From Desulfohalobiaceae bacterium (GTDB lineage: Bacteria; Desulfobacterota; Desulfovibrionia; Desulfovibrionales; Desulfothermaceae), in assembly GCA_021737525.1 (NCBI GenBank), contig JAIPDU010000110.1, positions 1-6,003 on the forward strand: 6,003 nucleotides of DNA, read 5' to 3'. Numbering within the stretch: position 1 is the first letter of the stretch; every line of letters starts with the position of its first letter. The position numbers were made by a program, and so were the translations under genes. The notes under the pieces were generated by a model. It searched no databases. It had not been told where the DNA came from and worked only from the letters and a program-made list of their open reading frames with translations. Of this stretch, positions 1 to 5,366 are shown piece after piece.

Positions 1-47
1 CTGTGGTACAAAGAACGTCACCACAGAGGACACAGAGGATCACAGAG
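1..47. repeat. Right half of an upstream CACAGAG hairpin
   Basis: Bases 1-7 (CTGTGGT) are the inner end of a left arm, 8-19 the loop, and 20-47 the right arm with three CACAGAG heptamers. It is identical to 238-284. The rest of the left arm should lie immediately left of the window. This makes two copies of the same palindrome 237 bp apart. Confidence 0.8.
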
Positions 48-163
48 AAAAAGTGGTAAGTATTTCGCTCAACGCCTTATTTTCCGGATAAAACAACCTT
101 GACCACGAATCATCAAGCCCGGAACAATCATCGCGCCGCACTTTGGGACAACCCGCTGCGGAT
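1..163. repeat. Tandem duplication, upstream copy (truncated by window edge)
   Basis: Bases 1-163 match 238-400 with only two differences (T128/C365 and G158/A395), an offset of 237 bp. Similarity stops abruptly after 163/400. The simplest reading is a 237-bp tandem duplication whose full unit is 164-400, with the first 74 bp of this upstream copy lying left of the window. The copy contains half of a CACAGAG hairpin, an A+T-richer stretch and a copied start of cbiET. The two differences show that the copies are real and slightly diverged, rather than one sequence assembled twice. Confidence 0.9.
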
Positions 164-179
164 GGGTGTTTTGTATTAG
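99..179 (+). pseudogene. Duplicated 5' fragment of cbiET
   Basis: A TTG at 99 begins a frame encoding the same first residues as the intact gene (MTTNHQARNN onward through DNPLR). It leaves the cbiET sequence after base 163 and stops at TAG 177-179, giving about 26 residues. It is a by-product of the tandem duplication and has no complete domain. Both nucleotide differences from the real gene (AAT/AAC in codon 10, CTG/CTA in codon 20) are synonymous. If transcribed and translated it would act as a short upstream reading frame. No function can be assigned. Confidence 0.7.
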
Positions 180-400
180 CCTGGTATCCTAGCTCTTCTG
201 ACCTCCTCTCTGTGTGTCTCTGTGCTCTCTGTGCTCTCTGTGGTACAAAGAACGTCACCACAGAGGACACAGAGGATCACAGAGAAAAAGTGGTAAGTAT
301 TTCGCTCAACGCCTTATTTTCCGGATAAAACAACCTTGACCACGAATCATCAAGCCCGGAACAACCATCGCGCCGCACTTTGGGACAACCCGCTACGGAT
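164..400. repeat. Tandem duplication, downstream 237-bp copy
   Basis: This is the second copy of the duplicated unit. It holds 74 bp ending in CTCTGTG repeats, the complete hairpin, the A+T-richer leader and codons 1-21 (plus two bases) of the intact cbiET gene. That bases 164-237 belong to the unit is inferred: their partner would lie just outside the window. Whatever promoter drives the operon from close by is probably in this unit and would therefore be present twice. Confidence 0.7.
208..284. repeat. CACAGAG-family inverted repeat (long hairpin)
   Basis: The left arm has four CTCTGTG heptamers (208-214, 218-224, 227-233, 236-242). The right arm has three CACAGAG heptamers (259-265, 268-274, 278-284). 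CTCTGTGGT at 236-244 pairs perfectly with ACCACAGAG at 257-265 across a 12-base loop, and two further heptamer pairs extend the stem with small mismatched spacers. CACAGAG-rich palindromes of this kind occur as dispersed intergenic repeats in many bacterial genomes. There is no T-tract after the stem, so it does not look like an ordinary intrinsic terminator. Translations across it, rich in LCALCG or TEDTED, are artefacts. Confidence 0.85.
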
Positions 401-1613
401 CGTCGGGCTCGGTCCCGCTCTGGAGCGGCTGCCCCCGGAGGACCTGGATGTCGTGCTGGGGGCCGACGTCCTGGCCGGCGGCAGGGAGCTCCTGCAGCCC
501 TTCCAGGACAGCGGGACGGAGCTTTTGCCCCTGCGGACCCCGTTGTCCGAGTGGATCGGGGAGATCGTAACCCGCCTGGAACAGGGCAACCGGGTGGTAG
601 TGCTCGCGGACGGGGATCCCCTTTTCTACGGGATCGGCAGCCGACTCTGCGACGAGCTCGGCCCGGAGGCGGTCCGGGTCCGTCCCGGGGTCTCGGTTCT
701 GCAGGCCGCGGCTTCCAGGCTCTGCCTGCCCTGGCAGGACATCGCCACGGTGTCCCTGCACGGACGAAAAGATATGCTCCCTCTGCGGCGGGCCCTGGCC
801 CATGGGGAGCGGATCGGGGTCTACACCGATCCGGAGAACACCCCGGGCCGCATCGCCGCTTTTCTCCTCCGGATCGGGGCGAAAGATTTCCGCCTCCACG
901 TCCTGGAGAACCTCTTTCGGGAACAGGAGCGCATATCCTGCCTGAGCCCGGAGCAGGCGGCGGAGGAGACCTTCGCGGAGCCCAATTTCCTCCTGATCGA
1001 GCGCGCCCGTCCGCCGCGAATCAGGCTCACCCCGGGCATGCCCGAGGAATCCCTGCAGCGGGAGCGGGGCCTGATCAGCAAGCCCGAGGTGCGCCTGGCC
1101 GCCTTGGGCCGGCTGCAGCCGGAAAGCGGACACACCCTGTGGGATATAGGGGCTGGCTCCGGCTCCCTGGCCCTGGAGGCCTCGCTTGTCATCCGGCAGG
1201 GCCGCATCCTGGCGGTGGAGCGGGACGAGGCCCGCGCGGCCCAGATTCGGGCTAACATCGCAAGTACCGGGGCCTTCGCTGTGGAGGCGATCCAGGGCAC
1301 TGCCCCGGACTGCTTCCAGCACCTGCCGGACCCGGAGCGCATCTTTCTCGGCGGTGGGGCGGGACAGGGCCAGGAGCTGCTGGACGCGGCCTGGTCCCGG
1401 CTCCGGCCTGGAGGACGCCTCGTGGCCAGCCTGGTGCTTCTGGGCTCGCTGCAGGCAGTGCTCGACTGGGCAAGGGCCAAGGGCCTCCAGCCGGAGCTGA
1501 CCCAGATCCAGGTCAGCAGGTCCTCGCCCATCGGAAGCGATCTCAGGCTCGCCGCCCGCAACCCGGTCTTTCTGCTTTCCCTGGACAAACCCCGCGAGAG
1601 CGAGACGTCATGA
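336..1613 (+). CDS. cbiET: CbiE-CbiT fusion: cobalt-precorrin-7 C5-methyltransferase / cobalt-precorrin-6B C15-methyltransferase (decarboxylating)
   Basis: This 425-aa protein is also known as CobL. It methylates the corrin ring at C5 and C15 with SAM and removes the C12 acetate carboxyl, making cobalt-precorrin-8. The CbiE domain covers about residues 20-222, with a degenerate glycine loop (IVGLGP, 22-27), ADGDPLFYGIG (91-101) and RPGVSVLQAA (116-125). The CbiT domain covers about 240-415, a class I methyltransferase with SAM loop DIGAGSGSLALEA (270-282), acidic AVERDEARA (293-301) and FLGGGAGQG (337-345). CbiG nearby places it in the anaerobic pathway. TTG 336 is the only usual start codon before the domain, since an in-frame TAA lies at 294-296. 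No good ribosome binding site precedes it. The first 65 bases lie in the 237-bp duplication, and about 20 residues before the domain look non-conserved. Its stop overlaps the cbiF start in ATGA. Confidence 0.93.
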   Translation: MTTNHQARNNHRAALWDNPLRIVGLGPALERLPPEDLDVVLGADVLAGGRELLQPFQDSGTELLPLRTPLSEWIGEIVTRLEQGNRVVVLADGDPLFYGIGSRLCDELGPEAVRVRPGVSVLQAAASRLCLPWQDIATVSLHGRKDMLPLRRALAHGERIGVYTDPENTPGRIAAFLLRIGAKDFRLHVLENLFREQERISCLSPEQAAEETFAEPNFLLIERARPPRIRLTPGMPEESLQRERGLISKPEVRLAALGRLQPESGHTLWDIGAGSGSLALEASLVIRQGRILAVERDEARAAQIRANIASTGAFAVEAIQGTAPDCFQHLPDPERIFLGGGAGQGQELLDAAWSRLRPGGRLVASLVLLGSLQAVLDWARAKGLQPELTQIQVSRSSPIGSDLRLAARNPVFLLSLDKPRESETS

Positions 1614-2419
1614 ACCGCATTTCCCATCCAGTTTACTTCATCGGAGCCGGCCCGGGTGATCCGGAGCTGATCACGGTCAAGGCCCAGCGCATCCTGGCCC
1701 AGGCGGACGCGGTCCTCTACGCCGGGTCCCTGGTTCCACGGGATATCTTGCAGTGGTGCCGGGCGGAGGCGGAGACCGTCGACTCCGCGAGCATGACCCT
1801 GGACGAGACCCATGCCTTCCTGCGCGATCGCTTGCAAGGCGGTCTCCTTGTGGCCAGGGTCCACACCGGGGACCCGGCCCTGTACGGGGCGATCCGGGAG
1901 CAGATCCACCTCCTGCAGCAGGAGGGCCTGCCCTACGAGATCGTGCCCGGGATCACCGCGGCCTTCGCCGCCGCGGCCAAGGCCGGGATCTCCTACACCC
2001 TTCCGGAGAGGACCCAGAGCCTGATCCTGACCCGGGCCGAGGGCCGGACACCGGTGCCGGAGAAGGAGGCCCTGTCCGGCCTTGCCGCGCACGGCTCCGC
2101 CATGGCCATCTACCTCTCCGCGGCCGGCGCCGGGGCGGTGCAGCGCCAGCTCCTGAATGGAGGCTACTCCTTGGACACGCCCGTGGTCATCGCCTATCGC
2201 GTGGGCTGGCCCGAAGAGCGCATCCTCTTCCTGCGCCTGGAGGAGATGGCGGAGACCGCGGAACGGGAGAACATCACCCGGCAGGCCCTGTTCTTGATCC
2301 TGCCCGGGCAGGAAGAGGAGCCCGTATTCTCCAGGCTCTACAGCCCGGACTTCGCCCACGGCTACCGCGAAGCTGGATCCGGGAGTCGGGACTCTGGAGC
2401 CGAAAACCCGGAACCGTGA
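1610..2419 (+). CDS. cbiF: Cobalt-precorrin-4 C11-methyltransferase CbiF (CobM)
   Basis: This 269-aa cytoplasmic class III (tetrapyrrole) methyltransferase transfers a methyl group from SAM to C11 of cobalt-precorrin-4. Visible motifs are GAGPGDPELITVKA (12-25), the region around LYAGSLVP (36-43), VHTGDPALYGAIREQ (84-98), VPGITAAFAAAAKAGI (112-127), the substrate-loop region TLPERTQSLILTR (130-142) with GRTPVP (145-150), and AIYLSAAGA (166-174). The last family-typical residues are SRLYSPDFAHGYR (241-253). The roughly 16 residues after that (with GSRDSGAENPEP) are not family-like and are encoded by repeat-like DNA related to the array in cbiG. Translation is probably coupled to cbiET through the ATGA overlap. 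Only a weak purine stretch (GAGAG, 1596-1600) precedes the start. The assignment to CbiF rather than another ring methyltransferase rests on the GRTPVP region and is strong. Confidence 0.94.
   Translation: MNRISHPVYFIGAGPGDPELITVKAQRILAQADAVLYAGSLVPRDILQWCRAEAETVDSASMTLDETHAFLRDRLQGGLLVARVHTGDPALYGAIREQIHLLQQEGLPYEIVPGITAAFAAAAKAGISYTLPERTQSLILTRAEGRTPVPEKEALSGLAAHGSAMAIYLSAAGAGAVQRQLLNGGYSLDTPVVIAYRVGWPEERILFLRLEEMAETAERENITRQALFLILPGQEEEPVFSRLYSPDFAHGYREAGSGSRDSGAENPEP
2376..2416 (+). repeat. Repeat-like 3' end of cbiF
   Basis: This segment contains GGGAGTCGGGACTC-like sequence followed by AAACCCGGAACC. The latter closely resembles the 14-bp unit GGGAACCCGGAACG found about 120 bp downstream inside cbiG. 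It encodes the non-conserved CbiF tail (GSRDSGAENPEP). It looks like a fragment of the same simple repeat family that extended the coding region, but the similarity is short. Confidence 0.45.
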
Positions 2420-2434
2420 CTCGATATTTTGCCC

Positions 2435-3577
2435 ATGACCATCATGAATCGAATCGCTGTCTACGCCCTAACCCGCCCCGCCGCGGGGCTGGGCACCAGG
2501 CTCGCCGAGGCCCTGAACCACGAACAGGCAACTGGGAACCCGGAACGGGGAACCCTGAACGGAGAACGGGAAACAGGGAACCCTGAACGGGGAACCCGGA
2601 ACGCGGACGTCTATCTCCCCGCCGCCCTGGCGCAAGAGCTCGGCGGCTGCGGATTTTCCCGGCTCCGGGATCTTTTGGAAGAGACCTTTCATCGCTACGC
2701 GGGTCACGTTTTCCTTACCGCCGCGGGGATCGCGGTGCGAAGCATCGCTCCCCTCTTGCGGGGCAAAGATACGGACCCGGCGGTGGTGGTCCTGGACCAG
2801 AAGGGAGAGTTCGCCGTGAGCCTGCTCTCCGGGCACCTGGGCGGAGGCAACGACCTGGCCCGGGAGGTGGCCGCCATTGTGGGCGGTCGGGCGGTGATCA
2901 CCACGGCCACGGACTCCCTGGGGCTGCCCGCTGTGGAGGAGCTGGCCCGGGACTCGGGCATGCGGATCGCGGGCATCCGGGCCGCGACCCCGGTCAACGC
3001 CGCTATTGCCAACAGCCGCCCCCTGCTGGTTTTCGATCCCGGGGACCGGCTGGGCCTGGCTGCGGCACTGGGCCCGGAGTTTCCCCTGCGCCGGATCCAA
3101 GCGGTGGAGGAGATCCATCCGGGCCGGGCCGCGGTCTGGGTGGACTGGCACAGGGCGCCGCAAGCCGCGGCCCGCGGAGCCCTGGTGCTCCACCCCCGCT
3201 GTCTGGTCGCTGGAGTCGGCTGCAACCGGGGCACGGACGAGGAGGAGATCCTGGGGCTCATCCGGTCCGGACTCCATGAGCTCGGGCTGGCCCGGGAGAG
3301 CCTGGCCTGCCTGGCCACCACTGCCGCCAAGCGGGACGAGGCGGGCCTTGTCCGCGCTGCCCAGGCCCTGGATGTCCCCCTCGTCTGTCTGGAAGACGAA
3401 GACCTGGGCGCTGTCACGGTCCCCAATCCCTCGGAAACAGTCAGCAAACACATGGGAGTTGCGAGCGTATGCGAAGCGGCAGCCCTGCATCAGGCCCGGA
3501 CCACGAAACTGCTTCTGCCCAAGCGCAAGAGCGCGAACGCAACCCTGGCCCTGGCACTGGCTGGCTCGCCGCAGTAG
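2435..3577 (+). CDS. cbiG: Cobalt-precorrin-5A hydrolase CbiG
   Basis: This protein of about 380 aa opens the ring-A delta-lactone of cobalt-precorrin-5A and releases a two-carbon fragment as acetaldehyde. The step is specific to anaerobic cobalamin synthesis. The N-terminal domain starts at NRIAVYALTRP and contains DVYLPA, FLTAAGIAVRSIAPLLRGK and the hallmark SLLSGHLGGGNDLA (about residues 129-142) with AVITTATDSLGLPAVE. A less conserved middle region follows, then the CbiG C-terminal domain with CLVAGVGCNRGTDEEEI (about 257-273), TTAAKRDEAGL and NPSETVSKHMG. Between AEALN and DVYLPA lie about 25 extra residues (TGNPERGTLNGERE and on) encoded by a 14-bp tandem repeat. ATG 2435, ATG 2444 (MNRIAVY) and TTG 2429 are all possible starts. 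None has a clear ribosome binding site, and 2444 fits the family best. The last 109 bases also encode the start of cbiH. Confidence 0.93.
   Translation: MTIMNRIAVYALTRPAAGLGTRLAEALNHEQATGNPERGTLNGERETGNPERGTRNADVYLPAALAQELGGCGFSRLRDLLEETFHRYAGHVFLTAAGIAVRSIAPLLRGKDTDPAVVVLDQKGEFAVSLLSGHLGGGNDLAREVAAIVGGRAVITTATDSLGLPAVEELARDSGMRIAGIRAATPVNAAIANSRPLLVFDPGDRLGLAAALGPEFPLRRIQAVEEIHPGRAAVWVDWHRAPQAAARGALVLHPRCLVAGVGCNRGTDEEEILGLIRSGLHELGLARESLACLATTAAKRDEAGLVRAAQALDVPLVCLEDEDLGAVTVPNPSETVSKHMGVASVCEAAALHQARTTKLLLPKRKSANATLALALAGSPQ
2534..2603 (+). repeat. 14-bp tandem repeat array inside cbiG
   Basis: Five units in 14-bp register start at 2534, 2548, 2562, 2576 and 2590. Units 1 and 5 are identical (GGGAACCCGGAACG). 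Units 2 and 4 are identical (GGGAACCCTGAACG). The middle unit (GAGAACGGGAAACA) is diverged. Preceding gene sequence at 2506-2519 (ends GGCCCTGAACC) resembles unit 2. The array is translated in frame as a hydrophilic N/G/E/R/T-rich stretch between the first strand/helix and DVYLPA of CbiG. As 14 is not a multiple of three, adding or losing one unit would shift the cbiG frame, while three units would not. Confidence 0.85.
3454..3458 (+). promoter_or_regulatory. Ribosome binding site of cbiH, inside cbiG
   Basis: GGGAG lies 10 bases before ATG 3469, within the cbiG reading frame. It supports 3469 as the real cbiH start, although that start lies deep inside cbiG. The spacing is slightly long, so strength is uncertain. 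Confidence 0.5.
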
Positions 3578-4311
3578 GGCTCGGCCCGGGGGACGAAGAG
3601 CACCTGACCCCGGAGGCGCGGGAGACCTTGGAGCGGGCGGACTGCATTGTGGGCTACACCACCTACGTCCGTCTTTTGTCCGCGGATCTGCTCGGGGACA
3701 AGGAAGTGGTCAGCACGGGCATGACCGGAGAGATCGAGCGTTGCCGCACCGCGGTGGAAAGGGCCCGGGCCGGATCGAATGTGGCGGTGGTCTGCAGCGG
3801 CGATCCCGGGGTCTACGCCCTGGCCGGGCTGCTTCTGGAGATCCTGCAGGAGAGCGGGAGCCTGGACACGGTCCCCTTCCGTGTCATCCCCGGCATACCG
3901 GCCTTCTGCGCCGCAGCGGCCCTTATGGGGGCCCCGCTGATGCACGATTTCGCCGTGGTCAGCCTGAGCGACCTGCTTACCCCCTGGGAAACCATCGAGA
4001 GACGCGTACAGGCCGCCCTGGAGGCCGACTTCGTCCTGGCCCTGTACAATCCGCGCTCCAAAAAGCGATCCTGGCAACTGCCCCGGGTCCTGGAGATCTA
4101 TCGTGTGGGCGGAGCGGGGGGCAGGCCCGCGGGATGGGTGAAAAGCGCGGCCAGGGAGGGGCAAGCGGTCCGCCTGGCCACCGTGGACACCCTTGACCCG
4201 GAGGAGGTGGATATGTTCACCACGGTGATCATAGGCAACTCCCAGACCAGGCTATTGAACCGGGCCATGCTCACCCCCAGGGGCTACATGGCCAAATACG
4301 AAAGGAGCTGA
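3469..4311 (+). CDS. cbiH: Cobalt-precorrin-3B C17-methyltransferase CbiH (CobJ)
   Basis: This 280-aa tetrapyrrole methyltransferase performs ring contraction and C17 methylation of cobalt-precorrin-3B, giving cobalt-precorrin-4. The domain begins at GWLAAVGLGPGDEEHLTPEA (31-50). It continues with VGYTTYVRLL (61-70), VAVVCSGDPGVYALAG (105-120), VIPGIPAFCAAAALMGAPL (139-157), DFAVVSLSDLLTPW (160-173), ALYNPRSKKRSWQL (191-204) and GWVKSAAREGQAVRLATV (222-239). The first 30 or so residues (charged and Ala/Gln/Pro/Gly-rich) are an extension encoded by DNA that also codes, in another frame, for the conserved end of CbiG. No ATG, GTG or TTG occurs in frame between 3469 and the domain, so the extension is probably real unless a non-standard start is used. 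The overlap of 109 bases and the nearby stop of cbiG suggest translational coupling. Confidence 0.93.
   Translation: MRSGSPASGPDHETASAQAQERERNPGPGTGWLAAVGLGPGDEEHLTPEARETLERADCIVGYTTYVRLLSADLLGDKEVVSTGMTGEIERCRTAVERARAGSNVAVVCSGDPGVYALAGLLLEILQESGSLDTVPFRVIPGIPAFCAAAALMGAPLMHDFAVVSLSDLLTPWETIERRVQAALEADFVLALYNPRSKKRSWQLPRVLEIYRVGGAGGRPAGWVKSAAREGQAVRLATVDTLDPEEVDMFTTVIIGNSQTRLLNRAMLTPRGYMAKYERS
4303..4307 (+). promoter_or_regulatory. Ribosome binding site of cobO
   Basis: AGGAG sits six bases before ATG 4314 and overlaps the last codons of cbiH. This is one of the two clear Shine-Dalgarno sites in the window and it fixes the cobO start. Confidence 0.8.
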
Positions 4312-4313
4312 GC

Positions 4314-4829
4314 ATGCAGGGATACGTCCAGGTCTACACCGGCAACGGTAAGGGCAAGACCACAGCTGCCATGGGCCAGGCCCTCCGGGCCGCGGGAGCG
4401 GGCTGGAAGGTCTATATCGCCCAGTTCGTCAAGGGGATGCACTACAGCGAATTGGACAGCCTGGCGCGCTACTCCGACCTGATCCACATCAAGCAGTACG
4501 GCAGGGACTGCTTCATCCACGGGGACCCGACCCAGGAGGACTGCGACCTGGCCTGCAACGCCCTGGAGGAGGTCAGGCGGATCACCCGCTCCGGAGAATA
4601 CCGGATGGTCATACTGGACGAGATCAGCATCGCTCTCCTGTACAACCTTGTGGACCTGCAGGATGTTCTGAGCCTGATCCGGGAGAGGCATCCCGATGTC
4701 GAGCTCATCCTTACCGGGCGCAAGGCCCCGGAGGAGATCCTGGAGGTCGCGGATCTGATCACGGAGATGCGGGAGGTGAAGCACTTCTACCAGCAAGGGG
4801 TCCAGGCCAGGGCGGGTATCGAGAAATGA
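4314..4829 (+). CDS. cobO: Cob(I)yrinic acid a,c-diamide adenosyltransferase (CobO/BtuR/CobA type)
   Basis: This 171-aa cytoplasmic enzyme transfers the 5'-deoxyadenosyl group of ATP to the reduced cobalt of corrinoids, the step that makes the adenosyl form used by later amidation enzymes and for scavenged corrinoids. The P-loop YTGNGKGKTTAAMGQALRAA spans 8-27 (Lys15 and Thr16 in the Walker A pattern). A Walker-B-like VILDEISIAL lies at 99-108. The family-typical end is LTGRKAPEEILEVADLITEM (133-152), then VKHFYQQGVQARAGIE (155-170). The protein begins almost at the P-loop strand and so lacks the N-terminal helix of about 25 residues found in enterobacterial CobA; short forms are common in this family. 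It starts two bases after the cbiH stop with a strong ribosome binding site and closes the operon. Confidence 0.95.
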   Translation: MQGYVQVYTGNGKGKTTAAMGQALRAAGAGWKVYIAQFVKGMHYSELDSLARYSDLIHIKQYGRDCFIHGDPTQEDCDLACNALEEVRRITRSGEYRMVILDEISIALLYNLVDLQDVLSLIRERHPDVELILTGRKAPEEILEVADLITEMREVKHFYQQGVQARAGIEK

Positions 4830-4896
4830 ACAACTCCGGACGCCCCTCGAGGCTTCCGGGCCCCCGAACGTCTGTCCGGGGCCACACCCCCATTAA

Positions 4897-4904
4897 GAGG
4901 GAGG
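4897..4904 (+). promoter_or_regulatory. Ribosome binding site of the lipoprotein gene
   Basis: GAGGGAGG ends six bases before ATG 4911, a strong Shine-Dalgarno match that fixes the start. The 81-bp gap it lies in (4830-4910) is G+C-rich. It shows no convincing promoter and no terminator with a T-tract, so read-through from cobO is possible. Confidence 0.8.
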
Positions 4905-4910
4905 AACAGC

Positions 4911-5366
4911 ATGAATATTCAATTCCGCCATACGGCTGCTTTGTTCCTGGTCTTTGGCCTCCTGCTGGCTTATGGCTGCGCAGGCACGACAACAGTCACC
5001 ATAGGTGACCCCCCTGAGCAGCGGGGACATGAGCAGAGAACACAGGAGAACCGGGGGCCTCACAAGAAGGGACCGCCGCCCTGGGCTCCGGCCCACGGCC
5101 ACAGGGCCAAGCATCGCTATCGCTACTATCCCTCCGCGGAGGTCTATTTCGATGTGAACCGGGATATCTATTTCTATTATCAGAACGGACAGTGGCGGAC
5201 CTCCGTCGGAATACCGGGCAATATCCGGGTCCAATTGGGAGATTCGGTCACCCTGGAAATGAACACCAAACAGCCCTATGAATATCACAGCGAGGTGATC
5301 CAGCGATATCCCCCGGGGCTGAGGAAGGAGCGAGGCAAGGACAAAGGGAAGGGATGGAAGGATTGA
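4911..5366 (+). CDS. Predicted lipoprotein of unknown function
   Basis: This 151-aa protein has a short charged start (MNIQFRH), a hydrophobic segment (about 8-20) and a lipobox-like LLLAYGC with Cys23, suggesting signal peptidase II processing and lipid anchoring. Tyr at -2 and Ala at -3 make the lipobox slightly atypical. After a polar linker (24-55) comes PPPWAPAHGHRAKHRYRYYP (about 55-74), then VYFDVNRDIYFYYQNGQWR (78-96), VQLGDSVTLEMN (107-118) and PYEYHSEVIQRYPPG (122-136), ending in a Lys-rich tail. I recognise this Tyr/Pro/His-rich pattern from small uncharacterised lipoproteins of deltaproteobacteria, but know no function. Nothing visible connects it to cobalamin. It may be a separate unit or a read-through passenger of the operon. 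It converges on the DUF1460-like gene 21 bp away. Confidence 0.8.
   Translation: MNIQFRHTAALFLVFGLLLAYGCAGTTTVTIGDPPEQRGHEQRTQENRGPHKKGPPPWAPAHGHRAKHRYRYYPSAEVYFDVNRDIYFYYQNGQWRTSVGIPGNIRVQLGDSVTLEMNTKQPYEYHSEVIQRYPPGLRKERGKDKGKGWKD

Noticed and set aside
99..127. TTGACC promoter -35 box in the upstream copy
   Set aside because: TTGACC is also the start codon context of the intact gene in the other copy, and no convincing -10 box lies 16-18 bases downstream.
40..270. Possible 76-aa - strand gene
   Set aside because: It is the opposite-strand translation of the same repeat (QRAQRAQRHTERR) with no domain features.
1..284. CRISPR array suggested by repeated CACAGAG blocks
   Set aside because: The blocks are 7-mers with 2-3 base spacers in inverted orientation, forming a palindrome. 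There are no unique spacers of 30 bases or so and no cas genes.
143..328. Possible 61-aa + strand gene across the hairpin
   Set aside because: Its sequence (LCALCALCG, TEDTEDHREK) is translation of the CACAGAG repeat, a well-known artefact. It lies wholly in the duplicated repeat unit.
821..2359. Long 512-aa - strand open frame opposite cbiET and cbiF
   Set aside because: Long antisense frames are expected in G+C-rich coding DNA. Both genes on the + strand have clear conserved motifs and this frame has none.
2468..3490. Long - strand frame opposite cbiG
   Set aside because: It is a codon-bias shadow of cbiG with compositionally biased sequence and no recognisable motif.
3006..4196. 396-aa + strand frame crossing the cbiG/cbiH boundary
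   Set aside because: It is out of frame with both genes and rich in Arg, Trp, Pro and Ser as expected for a shifted reading of G+C-rich genes. CbiG and CbiH motifs explain the region.
4836..4879. Possible terminator after cobO
   Set aside because: CCGGAC (4836-4841) and GTCCGG (4874-4879) can pair, but the loop is 32 bases and no T-tract follows, so this is not enough to call a terminator.
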